Part shown: positions 23,212-31,900 of the stretch, one piece after another
How positions within the stretch are numbered: position 1 is the stretch's first letter
Layout of the letters: each line of letters opens with the position of its first letter
Assembly (NCBI GenBank): GCA_018376905.1
Contig: JAHAAK010000009.1
Location: 1 to 64,000, forward strand
From: Collinsella sp.
GTDB lineage: Bacteria > Actinomycetota > Coriobacteriia > Coriobacteriales > Coriobacteriaceae
Direction of reading: 5' to 3'
DNA length: 64,000 bases
Made by a program: the position numbers and the translations under genes
The notes under the pieces: generated by a model
What the model saw: the letters and a program-made list of their open reading frames with translations, nothing else
What the model was told of the DNA's origin: nothing
The model's database searches: none

Positions 23212-23442
23212 TCCGGTGGCAATCAGGGTTCCGGCAACGGTGGGCAGACATCCGGCGGTTCGAACGATGGCGCCCAGGCGGGAAAGCCCGCTGGTGACAA
23301 GGCTCAGGGTGGCAAGTCCGCTAACTCACTTGCGAGCACCGGTGATCAAACGGTGGCGACCGTCGCCGCGATCGGCGGCCTGGGTGCCGCGATCGCCGCA
23401 ATCGGAGTCTTCCTTGCTCGTTTCCGCCGCAAGGAAGACTAG
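23212..23442 (+). pseudogene. C-terminal remnant of a sortase-anchored surface protein
   Basis: About 76 codons encode a Gly/Asn/Ser-rich linker (GNQGSGNGGQ, AGKPAGDKAQGGK), a sorting-type motif LASTGD, a hydrophobic helix (TVATVAAIGGLGAAIAAIGVF) and RFRRKED. This is closely similar to the last 70 residues of the GH31 protein ending at 35391. No ribosome site or signal peptide precedes it; the reading frame runs back into the palindrome after carB. It is therefore the tail of a lost gene, or recombination debris. A short real peptide is unlikely. Confidence 0.75.
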
Positions 23443-23475
23443 CGCGAGCGATTGACAATCGCACACGTTTCCCAA

Positions 23476-23503
23476 GAGGGCCGCGGTAACCGTCGCGGCC
23501 CTC
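23476..23503 (+). terminator. Hairpin after the surface-protein remnant
   Basis: GAGGGCCGCG / CGCGGCCCTC perfect 10-bp stem; it probably terminated the lost gene. Confidence 0.65.
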
Positions 23504-23637
23504 ACTTTACCGGAGCGGTCTGAGGACTCGCGTCTTTCGCTTCGGACTGCTGCGCAGGGTCAATCAGGCGGAGATCTCACCCGTGTCGGGTTTGCGATAG
23601 CTTGGCGAATATAATTACGCGAAATCTAGGATTTCTC

Positions 23638-23677
23638 AAAAACGCGAAGTAGATGATATATTGTACTTCGCGTTTTT
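23638..23677. promoter_or_regulatory. Palindrome before the AAA ATPase gene
   Basis: AAAAACGCGAAGTA / TACTTCGCGTTTTT, 14-bp perfect arms with a 12-nt AT-rich centre. Related half-sites ACGCGAAAT (23618) and TTGCGAAGT (23693) lie beside it, and TATAAT is at 23610-23615. It could be an operator or a terminator-like hairpin in the leader. Confidence 0.5.
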
Positions 23678-23709
23678 CAGTTAATCTTAATTTTGCGAAG
23701 TGGATTGCC

Positions 23710-24921
23710 ATGAGACTTATTAATCGACCGTTCTATATGGATAAGCTCTCCAAGGTGGCGGGTTCGCCAGACATCAAGGTGATTACCGGAATCAGGCGAT
23801 GCGGAAAATCGAAATTGCTTGAGGCGTTTGCCAGCCAACTTCGTTCAAACGACCCCTCGGCCAACGTCATACACGTCAACTTCAATCTACTTGAGTTCGA
23901 GCCGTTGGCGGAATACCATGCGCTGCATACATATGTGGAAAAGCATTATATCGAGGGTTGCCGGAATATCGTCATGATCGACGAGGTCCAGATGTGTGAA
24001 GGGTTCGAGCGGGCTATCAACAGTCTTCATGCGTCAGAGAAATATGACATTTACATCACGGGGTCGAATGCCTTTCTTCTCTCAAGCGACCTCTCGACGT
24101 TGTTCACGGGAAGAACGGTGGAGATCGAGGTCTTTCCGTTTTCACTTGCGGAGTTCTCGGCGTATCACGAGATCACTTCTCCAGCCGAGGCCCTTGCTCG
24201 CTATGTCCGCGAGGGAGGAATGCCGGGTTCCTATATCTACCAGGACGAAAGGATGCGTTTCTCATACATCTCGGATGTGCTTGAAACTCTTATCCTGCGC
24301 GACATCAGACAAAAATATCGTATACGTAATGCGGAGCAGCTTAAACGTTCCTGCGAGTTCCTGATGGATAACGTCGGAAACATCTCTTCTCTCAAGGGGA
24401 TGGCGGCTGAGCTGTCACGAGCGAACCTTAAGATAAGCGACAAGACGCTGGCTGTGTATATCGACTACCTGTGTGATGCGTTTGCGTTCTACCGGTTTCG
24501 TCGCTTTGACGTCTCAGGAAAGAAATACCTGTCGACGGGAGATAAATACTACCTGGCCGACCACTCGTTTCGCTACGCCGCGCTTGGTACGAAAAAGCTC
24601 GATTTTGGCCATGTTTACGAGAATATGGTGGCAATCGAGCTTATGCGCCGCGGATGGGAAGTCTACGTGGGCGTTCTCTACCAAAAGGAAGTAGACTTTG
24701 TCGCCATCAGGCGTGACCGCCGTGTCTATATCCAGGTGAGTGACGACATTTCCCAAGAAGCGACGCTTGAGCGTGAGCTTGATCCGCTGCGACGGATTCG
24801 AGACGCCTATCCCAAGTGCGTCATCGCCCGAACAGGGCACGAAACGACTGATTGGGATGGCATCAAGGTCGTCGACCTGGCACGATGGCTTATGGGTGAA
24901 TCAGGCGAGCTGGCCGTCTAG
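23710..24921 (+). CDS. AAA ATPase with DUF4143 domain
   Basis: 403 residues. The N-terminal AAA_14 domain has Walker A TGIRRCGKSKLL (about 25-36) and Walker B NIVMIDEVQ (about 94-102) with the sensor TGSNAFLLSS. The C-terminal DUF4143 part (about 200-340) includes LETLILRDIRQKYRIRN and VYENMVAIELMRRGWEVYVG, followed by a PD-(D/E)XK-like KEVDFVAIRRDRRVYIQV. Members are common and often multicopy in gut bacteria; their role is not established. The ATG at 23710 has a weak GAAGTGG; the frame extends upstream to 23653. Codon use is less GC-biased than that of its neighbours, consistent with transfer. Confidence 0.88.
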   Translation: MRLINRPFYMDKLSKVAGSPDIKVITGIRRCGKSKLLEAFASQLRSNDPSANVIHVNFNLLEFEPLAEYHALHTYVEKHYIEGCRNIVMIDEVQMCEGFERAINSLHASEKYDIYITGSNAFLLSSDLSTLFTGRTVEIEVFPFSLAEFSAYHEITSPAEALARYVREGGMPGSYIYQDERMRFSYISDVLETLILRDIRQKYRIRNAEQLKRSCEFLMDNVGNISSLKGMAAELSRANLKISDKTLAVYIDYLCDAFAFYRFRRFDVSGKKYLSTGDKYYLADHSFRYAALGTKKLDFGHVYENMVAIELMRRGWEVYVGVLYQKEVDFVAIRRDRRVYIQVSDDISQEATLERELDPLRRIRDAYPKCVIARTGHETTDWDGIKVVDLARWLMGESGELAV

Positions 24922-24947
24922 CACGCGATGACGCGGGCTGGAACGAA

Positions 24948-25013
24948 CGAGCGAGGATTCCGTCCCGCGAGGAGGCCAATACGGCCCTCTTCGAGGGACG
25001 GAATCCTCGCTCG
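24948..25013. repeat. Long perfect palindrome after the AAA ATPase gene
   Basis: Arms CGAGCGAGGATTCCGTCCC (24948-24966) and its exact complement (24995-25013) with a 28-nt loop that contains a further hairpin (AGGAGGCC..GGCCCTCT). It sits 27 nt after a stop codon, with no T-tract. Confidence 0.75.
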
Positions 25014-25108
25014 ATCTCTTGGCGGGACATTTTGCTCGGTCGATGATCAACGGTTGGTGGAAAGCGATGCCTCGTCCGTGCCACTATTCCGTGATTGCTG
25101 GTATTTTC

Positions 25109-25128
25109 TGCATGCTAAAATGAATGCA
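25109..25128 (+). promoter_or_regulatory. Promoter/operator of the toxin-antitoxin operon
   Basis: An extended -10 box TGCTAAAAT (25113-25121) lies inside the inverted pair TGCAT (25109-25113) and ATGCA (25124-25128), about 30 nt before the antitoxin start. This is a typical arrangement for autorepression by an antitoxin. Confidence 0.55.
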
Positions 25129-25155
25129 TAAAAGACTTTATATTTGGAGGTCTCG

Positions 25156-25476
25156 ATGCCTGCTTTAAAGATGCTCGACAATCTTGTTCCCATCAGCGAT
25201 TTCAGTCACGGTAAGGGTCCCGCTGCGTTTTCGAGAGTGAGCAACGACAACCCGGTTGTAGTTTTGAAACACAACAAGCCGGCGTTCGTTATCGTGACGC
25301 CCGATGAATACCGAGAGGCTAAGCAGGCGGAGGAGGACCTCGCCTTGTTGACGTTGGCCCTTAAGAGGACGGCTGCGACAAGCGATGATGAACTCGTTTC
25401 CCTATCTGATGTTATGGCAGAGTTGGGTGTGGGCCAGGACGAACTCGATCAGATGGATGAGGTCGAGTTTGAATGA
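25156..25476 (+). CDS. Phd/YefM-type antitoxin
   Basis: 106 residues. The N-terminal part (1-55) has the Phd/YefM pattern: NLVPISDFSHGKGPAAFSRV, then NPVVVLKHNKPAFVIVTPDEY, used to bind operator DNA. The acidic C-terminal half (EDLALL, DDELVSLSDVMAELG, DEVEFE) would neutralise the basic toxin. The ATG at 25156 has GGAGG 6 nt upstream. It overlaps the toxin gene by 4 nt (ATGA), so the two are translationally coupled. Confidence 0.9.
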   Translation: MPALKMLDNLVPISDFSHGKGPAAFSRVSNDNPVVVLKHNKPAFVIVTPDEYREAKQAEEDLALLTLALKRTAATSDDELVSLSDVMAELGVGQDELDQMDEVEFE

Positions 25477-25823
25477 GCGGGTACGAAGTCGCTTTCTACC
25501 CGGATACTCTCAAGGATCTCAAGCGTCTCGATGGTTCCCAGCGAAAACACGTGTTTAAGGCTATAGAAAGAATCAGAACGAACCCATTGCCGCAGAACGA
25601 AGGCGGATTCGGCAAGCCTCTTGGAAACAAGGCAGGCACGGATTTGACGGGCTTCATGAAAATCAAGCTCAGGGGAAGTGGCATTCGGATTGTGTACCGC
25701 CTCATTAAAATCAAAGGAAAAATGGCCATCGTAGTGGTAGGCGCTCGTGAAGACATGGAAGCGTACCGAACCGCCCAAAGGCGTGCGATTGATTTCGAGA
25801 AGTGGGCGGAAGAGGCTCTCTAA
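25473..25823 (+). CDS. RelE/ParE-family toxin
   Basis: 116 residues, a single RelE/ParE fold: YEVAFYPDTLKDLKRLD at the N terminus, IERIRTNPLP, then IRIVYRLIKIKGKMAIVVVGARED with the basic and aromatic residues of ribosome-dependent mRNA interferases. It starts on the last bases of the antitoxin gene. Whether it cleaves mRNA (RelE) or targets gyrase (ParE) cannot be told from the sequence; the IRIVYRL segment favours RelE-like. A terminator follows at 25877. Confidence 0.9.
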   Translation: MSGYEVAFYPDTLKDLKRLDGSQRKHVFKAIERIRTNPLPQNEGGFGKPLGNKAGTDLTGFMKIKLRGSGIRIVYRLIKIKGKMAIVVVGAREDMEAYRTAQRRAIDFEKWAEEAL

Positions 25824-25876
25824 CTTCATGGGCGAAAACAGGAATGCAGCGATGTGCTTCAGGTGTGCGAGTTTTG

Positions 25877-25915
25877 AAAGGCTCTGGTGATTCGGAGGTC
25901 CGCCAGAGCCTTTTT
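25877..25915 (+). terminator. Terminator of the toxin-antitoxin operon
   Basis: AAAGGCTCTGG / CCAGAGCCTTT hairpin followed by TTTTTC. Confidence 0.85.
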
Positions 25916-25935
25916 CTATCTGTGGACATTCCTCT

Positions 25936-26139
25936 TGGACAGTTAGTTCAGATACGTATTTTTCAGAGGACGTGTGGAGGCCAATTTGGGCACAATTGAG
26001 CTATTTTTGATAGTCTGGACCGACAAGGCCGCGCGGGCAATAGCGGGAAAGACCTATTATTAGATCTAAAGCGACTTAAAACCAGTTTGTTAGCGCCAAT
26101 TAGCACCGCCAAAATATACGTATCTGAACTAACTGTCCA
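25936..26139. mobile_element. 204-bp element with 24-nt perfect inverted termini (MITE-like)
   Basis: TGGACAGTTAGTTCAGATAC.. (25936-25959) is the exact inverse of 26116-26139. The interior is AT-richer than the genome and has no gene. It contains TTTGTTAGCGCC near 26091, resembling the terminus of the adjacent IS21-family element. No target duplication is obvious. Confidence 0.6.
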
Positions 26140-26181
26140 CCACCCTCCAACAACCTCCTATTTCAAATCAAATCAGCCACC

Positions 26182-26216
26182 GTGCGTCATGGATATTCCC
26201 GGTGGGTCGCGGGGTG
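26182..26216 (+). repeat. CGTCATGG..CCCGGT repeat, copy 1
   Basis: A 35-nt stretch matches 35467-35501 at 29 of 35 positions (shared GTCATGG, CCCGGT, GGTCG, GGGGTG). The second copy leads into the palindrome at 35498; this copy lies 10 nt upstream of the IS target duplication. Confidence 0.65.
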
Positions 26217-26336
26217 GCGGCTACGACTTTGTTAGCGTCGGAATAATTTAGCCAAATATAGTCGGCCGAGATTGACCAATCCCGGCCGACCCATTTTAGC
26301 CAACACGCCCGCATCTATGGCTTTCCTATCGCTTCC

Positions 26337-27164
26337 CTACATCCCCTCGGGCTGGATCCCCCTCACCTTCACCGCCTGGGGGACGGCCTCCACCGAGTAG
26401 GTGTCGAGCCCCCTGCCGCGGTAGCTCGGGCCCCGCATCACGAACACCGACGCCTTGTCGAACAGCCTGTCGAGGGCGCAGAGGAGCGTGTCGTCGCCCG
26501 TGAAGAACTCATCCCACCCGCTCGGGGCGATGTTGCTCGTTAGGACCATCGCGTTCGGCCCCTCCTTCTCGTAGCGCCTGTCGACGACATCGAAGAACAG
26601 GTCGGTGCACGGCCTGTCGTAGACGCATCTCCCCACCTCGTCAACGATGAGGCACGACGGCTTGACGAGCGAGGAGACGACCCGCGAGGTGTTTCCCCGC
26701 CGGACGGCCTTCTGGAACCTGTCCCTGAGCTCGGTCGCCTTTATGTAGTAGGTCTTGAGCCCCCGCATGCAGCACTCGCGCCCGTAGGCCTGCGCGAGGT
26801 GCGTCTTCCCTATGCCGCCGGGCCCGACGAAGGCGACGTTGCGGTGCGCGTAGAGGTCGGCCAGCGACGGGAGCTTGCCCAGCGCGGCCGCGTCCCGGCC
26901 CTGGATCCTGGAGAAGTCGAAGCCCTCGAAGGTCTTGGGCTCGCGCCTGGGCAGCCTGCTCAGCCTCAGCAGCGTCTCGATGGAGGCGAGCCTCCTCTTC
27001 TCCGCAAGGTAGGAGAAGGTGGCTGCCACGGCGGCCATCTCCCCGTCGCCGAGGTCGAGGTCCGAGGCGAGGGTCGCGAGCTCCTCCGCCCCGACGGCGA
27101 TCCCGAGCCTCGACGCGGCGTCGCTCGCGAGCTCGTAGGGGCTCGCCCCCGCGCCCGCCATCAT
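26337..27164 (-). CDS. istB: IS21-family helper ATPase IstB
   Basis: 275 residues, normal. IstB is a DnaC/AAA+-like ATPase that remodels target DNA for IstA. Walker A FVGPGGIGKTHLAQAYG (about 108-124), Walker B CLIVDEVGR and the sensor VLTSNIAPSGWDEFF are intact. The reading frame is open upstream to 27608, but the ATG at 27164 overlaps the istA stop by 4 nt (ATGA) with GGGAGGG upstream and gives the family N terminus. The Arg codons AGG and CGG are frequent, unlike host genes. Confidence 0.95.
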   Translation of the reverse strand: MMAGAGASPYELASDAASRLGIAVGAEELATLASDLDLGDGEMAAVAATFSYLAEKRRLASIETLLRLSRLPRREPKTFEGFDFSRIQGRDAAALGKLPSLADLYAHRNVAFVGPGGIGKTHLAQAYGRECCMRGLKTYYIKATELRDRFQKAVRRGNTSRVVSSLVKPSCLIVDEVGRCVYDRPCTDLFFDVVDRRYEKEGPNAMVLTSNIAPSGWDEFFTGDDTLLCALDRLFDKASVFVMRGPSYRGRGLDTYSVEAVPQAVKVRGIQPEGM

Positions 27165-28468
27165 TCGGCCCTCCCGAAGTCGAACCTCTCGAAACCGGGT
27201 TTCGTCCTGGGCGGGGCGATTTGCTCGACCACGGTCCCCACCGGCTGGGTCGGCAGCTCCTCGGGCTGCGCCGGCGATGTCTCCCACTGCCCCTCGCACC
27301 AGCTGTCGGCGCCGGTGCCGACGGCGTGGGCGACGAGCTCGCGGGAGAGGTCGTCGCTGTATATGTGCACCACGCGCCCCTCCCGGCTCACCCTGCACTC
27401 GCGGCGGACGTACCAGTAGGGCACGCCGTAGCGGTGCCCCTCGAAGCTCACGAAGCCGTCGAAGGAGATCTTCCGGCGCGGGCACAGGTACCGCTCGACC
27501 TCGGCCGTGACCTCGAGCGGCCTGGTGTTCGCCGAGCACGCCGCCTCGTGCTCGCGCATCGGGACGCATGCCGCCGCGCGCCGCCAGCGGCCTCCCTGCT
27601 CGGCGCACCAGAGGGCGGCCTCCCGGTTGAGGGCGTCAAGGTCGGTGAAGGACCTTCCCGCGAGGAAGTTCCCCTTCACGAAGCGGACGAGCCTCTCCAC
27701 CTTGCCCTTCGTATAGGGGTGGCGCGGCCTGCACAGCCTGGTGCGGAAGCCGACGACGCCCATGAACTCGGCGTAGTCGGCCTGCCAGACGGGCCGGCCG
27801 TCGGCATCGCGGCGGACGACCACGCTCTTCATGTTGTCGGTGAGCACGGTCGCGGGCACGCCCAGCGCCGAGAACGCGTGCAGCATCCCGATGAGGAGGT
27901 TCTCCTGGCGCGCGTTCGGGAAGAACTCGACGTGGGCGCTCCCGCAATGGTGGCAGACCATGGCGAAGCAGGCGATCCGCGCCCGCTCGCCGCCGGGGCG
28001 CTCGATCGCGACGAAGCCCCAGTCCATCTGGTAGGCCTCTCCGGGCGCCGTCCTGAAGCGCTGGCCGCGGCAGCCCTGCGGGGCAGCCTGCCGCCTCTTC
28101 GCGGGCACGAGGTCCCGGTGCGCGGCGATGTAGGTCTTCACCGTTGTGAGGCCGCCGGCGTAGCCCTGGCCGAGCAGCCGCTCGAATATCACCTGCGAGT
28201 TGGTGACGCCCTTCCGCAGGAGGTCGTCCACCAGGCCGGTGTGGCCGGCGAGCACGCCCGGCGCGGTCCTCCTCCCGCTGTTCCCGTGGGGCAGGGCCCT
28301 GAACCCGTGGGCCCTGACCGTCCTCGCGCGGGAGCGGGTGAGCCCCGTCCTCCTGCAGAACTCAGCGAGGTTGCATTTCTGCGGGTCGAACCCGTCGCCC
28401 TCCTCCGCGGCCATCTCCCGGAGCGCCGCGTCTATAATTTCCTGTAGGTCATCGTGTCTCTCGTTCAC
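27161..28468 (-). CDS. istA: IS21-family transposase IstA
   Basis: 435 residues. DDE transposase: an N-terminal helix-turn-helix (LAEFCRRTGLTRSRARTVRA), then the rve catalytic core with Asp in YQMDWGFVAIE, Asp in ATVLTDNMKSVV and Glu in KGKVERLVRFVKGNF, then a C-terminal beta domain. All three catalytic acids are present, so the enzyme appears functional. It starts at GTG (28466-28468) with AGGAGG 9 nt upstream. Coupled to istB. Confidence 0.95.
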   Translation of the reverse strand: MNERHDDLQEIIDAALREMAAEEGDGFDPQKCNLAEFCRRTGLTRSRARTVRAHGFRALPHGNSGRRTAPGVLAGHTGLVDDLLRKGVTNSQVIFERLLGQGYAGGLTTVKTYIAAHRDLVPAKRRQAAPQGCRGQRFRTAPGEAYQMDWGFVAIERPGGERARIACFAMVCHHCGSAHVEFFPNARQENLLIGMLHAFSALGVPATVLTDNMKSVVVRRDADGRPVWQADYAEFMGVVGFRTRLCRPRHPYTKGKVERLVRFVKGNFLAGRSFTDLDALNREAALWCAEQGGRWRRAAACVPMREHEAACSANTRPLEVTAEVERYLCPRRKISFDGFVSFEGHRYGVPYWYVRRECRVSREGRVVHIYSDDLSRELVAHAVGTGADSWCEGQWETSPAQPEELPTQPVGTVVEQIAPPRTKPGFERFDFGRAE

Positions 28469-28605
28469 CTCAATGGTCCTCCTAACGCCGGCGTGTTGGC
28501 ACCACCAGCGTAGTGGCGGCGGGGAGGCACGGTGGCCATTATTCGGTGACCGGGATTGGTCAAAATAGTTTGACTATTAGCGGCTAAAATCGCCCGGCGC
28601 TAACA

Positions 28606-28977
28606 ACTTTCCCTCAGGATAATTCGCGAAGCCCGTTTTCCGAGGAAAGGTATTGGTTATGTAATACCAGTTAAACAGTAAAACTATGCTTAAGTGGTAT
28701 CTGGCTGGAGAACCAATTGGTATGGTTGATTAGACCCACTTCGCCATCTACGTTCATTTTTATACCGCTGGGAGAATTCCAAACTTAATTTGCGCAACTG
28801 CTCACGTATGCTGGTTCAACCTTATAGGTGGCTATCTGGTTACTACCAGGTGACCCCTTGGTAACGGGTGGGCCAATTGTACGGAATGTACCGAACACCC
28901 CCCCCGTTTGATGCGTTCGCCCATGCTGCGGGGCGCGCGTCCGCGACACTTCCGCATGTCGGAGGGAAGGAGTCCAG
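28606..28977. other. Upstream region of the GH31 gene
   Basis: 372 nt with no gene. It holds several GGTA/TACC-containing words that might be half-sites: GGTATTGG..AATACC (28649-28668), TTGGTATGGTTG, GGTTACTACCAGGTGACC and TTGGTAACG, and a short palindrome GTAC-GGAAT-GTAC (28880-28892). A run of eight C follows. No regulator gene is adjacent. Promoter boxes were not convincingly identified. Confidence 0.4.
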
Positions 28978-31900
28978 GTGCGTAGGAATTCCATTTTTAC
29001 GAAACGGTGGGTGAAGGGAAGCGCGGTCCTCGTCGCAACAGCGGCGACTCTCGTGTTCGCTAGCCCCCAGCAGGCGATTGCCACGCCGCTTAAGGGCGTC
29101 GACTCGGCGACCGTGTCTCAGTCCGCCTCGAACGTCGTCGACATCGATTTCGCCGACGGCATCAAGGGCCGTATCACATTTCTAGAGGACGGCATTTTCC
29201 GTTACAATGTCGACCCCAAAGGCGAGTTCTCTGAGTATGCCACGCCGCGTAGCAAGTCCCACACGGCTAAGATTCAGGCCCAGCCCGACACCTCGGATAC
29301 CTACAGCAAGCCGAGCGCGACGGTTGTCGACAAGGGTGACACTATCGAGATCACCGGTGGAAAGGCGACCGTGATTCTGGACAAGGCGACTGGCAAGATG
29401 AGCATCAAGTCGGGCGACCGTGTCGTGGTCTCCGAGTCCGCGTCCCTCGACCTTGATAAGAAGGGCACCGTCCAGACGCTCGCCAAGGCGAAGTCCGAGA
29501 ACTTCTTTGGCGGCGGTACTCAGAACGGCCGCTTCCTGCACACCAACCAGACCATCGCCATCTCCAACACCAACAACTGGACCGATGGCGGCGTTGCTTC
29601 GCCCAACCCGTTCTATTGGACGAGTGACGGCTACGGCGTGCTCCGAAACACGTTCGCAGAAGGTTCCTACGACTTCGGTTCTACGGATGCATCGACGGTC
29701 ACGACTTCGCACAGCGAGAATGAGTTCGATGCCTACTACTTCGTGGCGACCAACGATGGCGCCTCGAACGTGGCAACCGAGATGCTGCAGGACTACTACA
29801 AGGTAACCGGTAATCCGGTGCTGCTGCCCGAATACGGTTTCTACCTGGGTCATCTGAATGCCTATAACCGTGATGGCTGGTCAACGACTTCGGGTCAGAA
29901 GAAGTGGGAGACCAAGGGCAGCAAGTCCTCGAGCGAGAAGGGCGACGTTAAGTACGAGTCTGGCATGGCGACGGGCTACAAGCTCGACGGCACGCTTGCG
30001 TCCGAGACGCTCAACGGTGAAGGTCCTACGGTCGATACCGAGAACATGAAGGCGACCGATTTCGACCGCCAGTTCTCTGCCCGGCAGGTTATCGATGACT
30101 ACGAGGACAACGACATGCCGCTCGGCTGGTTCCTGCCGAACGACGGCTACGGTGCCGGCTATGGCCAGAACGGTTACTACAAGACCGGCGGCGTCAACTC
30201 CGACGGAACGAGTTCTGCCGAGCGCCTCAACGCCGTGCGCGCCAACGTCGACAACCTTAAGAAGTTCACCGAGTACGCTAACTCCAAGGGCGTGAGCACG
30301 GGCCTGTGGACCCAGTCCAACCTTGAGCCCGATAGCAACTCCGAGACTCCGTGGCACCTGCTTCGCGACTTCGACGCCGAGGTCAAGACGGGAGGCATCA
30401 CTACCCTCAAGACCGACGTCGCCTGGGTTGGCTCTGGCTACTCTTTTGGTCTTAACGGCATCAAGACGGCTTATGACACGGTGACGACCGGCGCCAACAA
30501 GCGCCCCAACATCATTACGCTCGATGGTTGGGCCGGCACGCAGCGCTTTGGCGGCATCTGGACCGGCGACCAGTACGGCGGCAACTGGGAGTACATCCGC
30601 TTCCATATCCCCACGTATATCGGTCAGAGTCTTTCGGGCAACCCCAACATCGGCTCCGACATGGACGGCATCTTTGGCGGCGACCCCATCATCTCGGCAC
30701 GCGACTACCAGTGGAAGACGTTCACGCCCTCTATGCTCGACATGGACGGTTGGGGCACCTACCGCAAGTCGCCCATGACGCACGGCGATCCCTACACGGG
30801 CATCTCGCGCTTCTACCTCAAGCTCAAAGCGCAGCTCATGCCCTATATCTACACGAGTGCGGCTTCGGCGGCCAACATCGATACGGGTAACGGCGATACC
30901 GGCCTGCCCATGATCCGCGCCATGCTGCTCTCCGACAACTCCGAGTACGCCGCGAGCACTTCGACGCAGTACCAGTATATGTTCGGTGAGAATTTCCTGG
31001 TTGCGCCGGTGTATCAGGATACCCAGGCAGATGACAAGGGCAATGACGTTCGCAACGGCATCTACCTTCCCAACTACGGCACCGATGATAATCCCACCAT
31101 CTGGATCGACTACTTCTCGGGTAAGCAGTACCGCGGCGGCCAGGTCCTCAACAACTACGATGCTCCGCTCTGGAAGCTGCCGCTCTTTGTAAAGGCCAAT
31201 TCCATCGTGCCGATGTATGCCGAGAACAACAACCCCGAGGCTGTGACCGAGACCAACACCAAGGGCACTGACCGCAGCCAGCGTATCGTCGAGTTCTTCG
31301 CCACCGAGGGTGAGGGCAGCTTCACGCAGTACGAGGACGACGGCTCCTCCATCGAGAACAAAACGACTGAGGACAATGCCTACGGCACGATCGACAATAT
31401 CTCTTACGGTGACCATGTGAGTACCGTCTTTAGCTCCAAGGCCACGGGCGGCACCGCAACCTTTACCGCTGCGGCGTCCCAGGGCAGCTATAGTGGTTAC
31501 GATTCCAACCGTACCACGACCTTTGTGGCCAACGTGTCCGCCAAGCCTGCGAGCGTCATCGCCAAGAATGGCGGCACTGCGCTCAACGTGACCGAGGTCG
31601 ACTCACAGGAGGCTTTCGACGCCGCGACCCCCGAGGCTGGCCAAGCGGTCTACTTCTACAACGAAAGCCCCAACCTCAACCACTACGGCAGCGATGCGGA
31701 CAGCACCGAGGCCGAGAAGGGCGAGAGCTTCAACGACACTAAGATCACCACGAACCCCAAGGTCTACGTCAAGTTTGCGAAGACCGATGTCGCTGCAGCG
31801 GAGCAGACGCTCGAGCTGGGCGGTTTCGTGAACGCCGACGCCACGCTCGCGGCCGACCGCCTCAACGAGAACCTCTCCGCACCAGCGAACCTTGCTGCCC

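Larger units (their letters stand above)
26230..28605 (-). mobile_element. Complete IS21-family insertion sequence
   Basis: 2376 bp carrying istA and istB. The ends are imperfect inverted repeats beginning TGTTAGCG; the left end reads TGTTAGCGTCGG..ATTTAGCC..GACCAATCCCGG and the right end is its inverse with scattered changes. A 4-bp direct repeat ACTT (26226-26229 and 28606-28609) flanks it, the size expected for IS21. Intact genes, intact ends and a preserved target duplication suggest a recent or active copy. GC is clearly higher than that of the surrounding region. Confidence 0.92.

Noticed and set aside
23137..23442. Complete small surface-protein gene after carB
   Set aside because: The frame starts inside a palindrome arm, lacks a signal peptide and ribosome site, and only its tail matches an anchored protein.
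26337..27608. 423-codon IstB with a long N-terminal extension
   Set aside because: The extension is antisense-like Arg/Gly/Ala-rich frame inside istA; the coupled ATG at 27164 gives the standard IstB.
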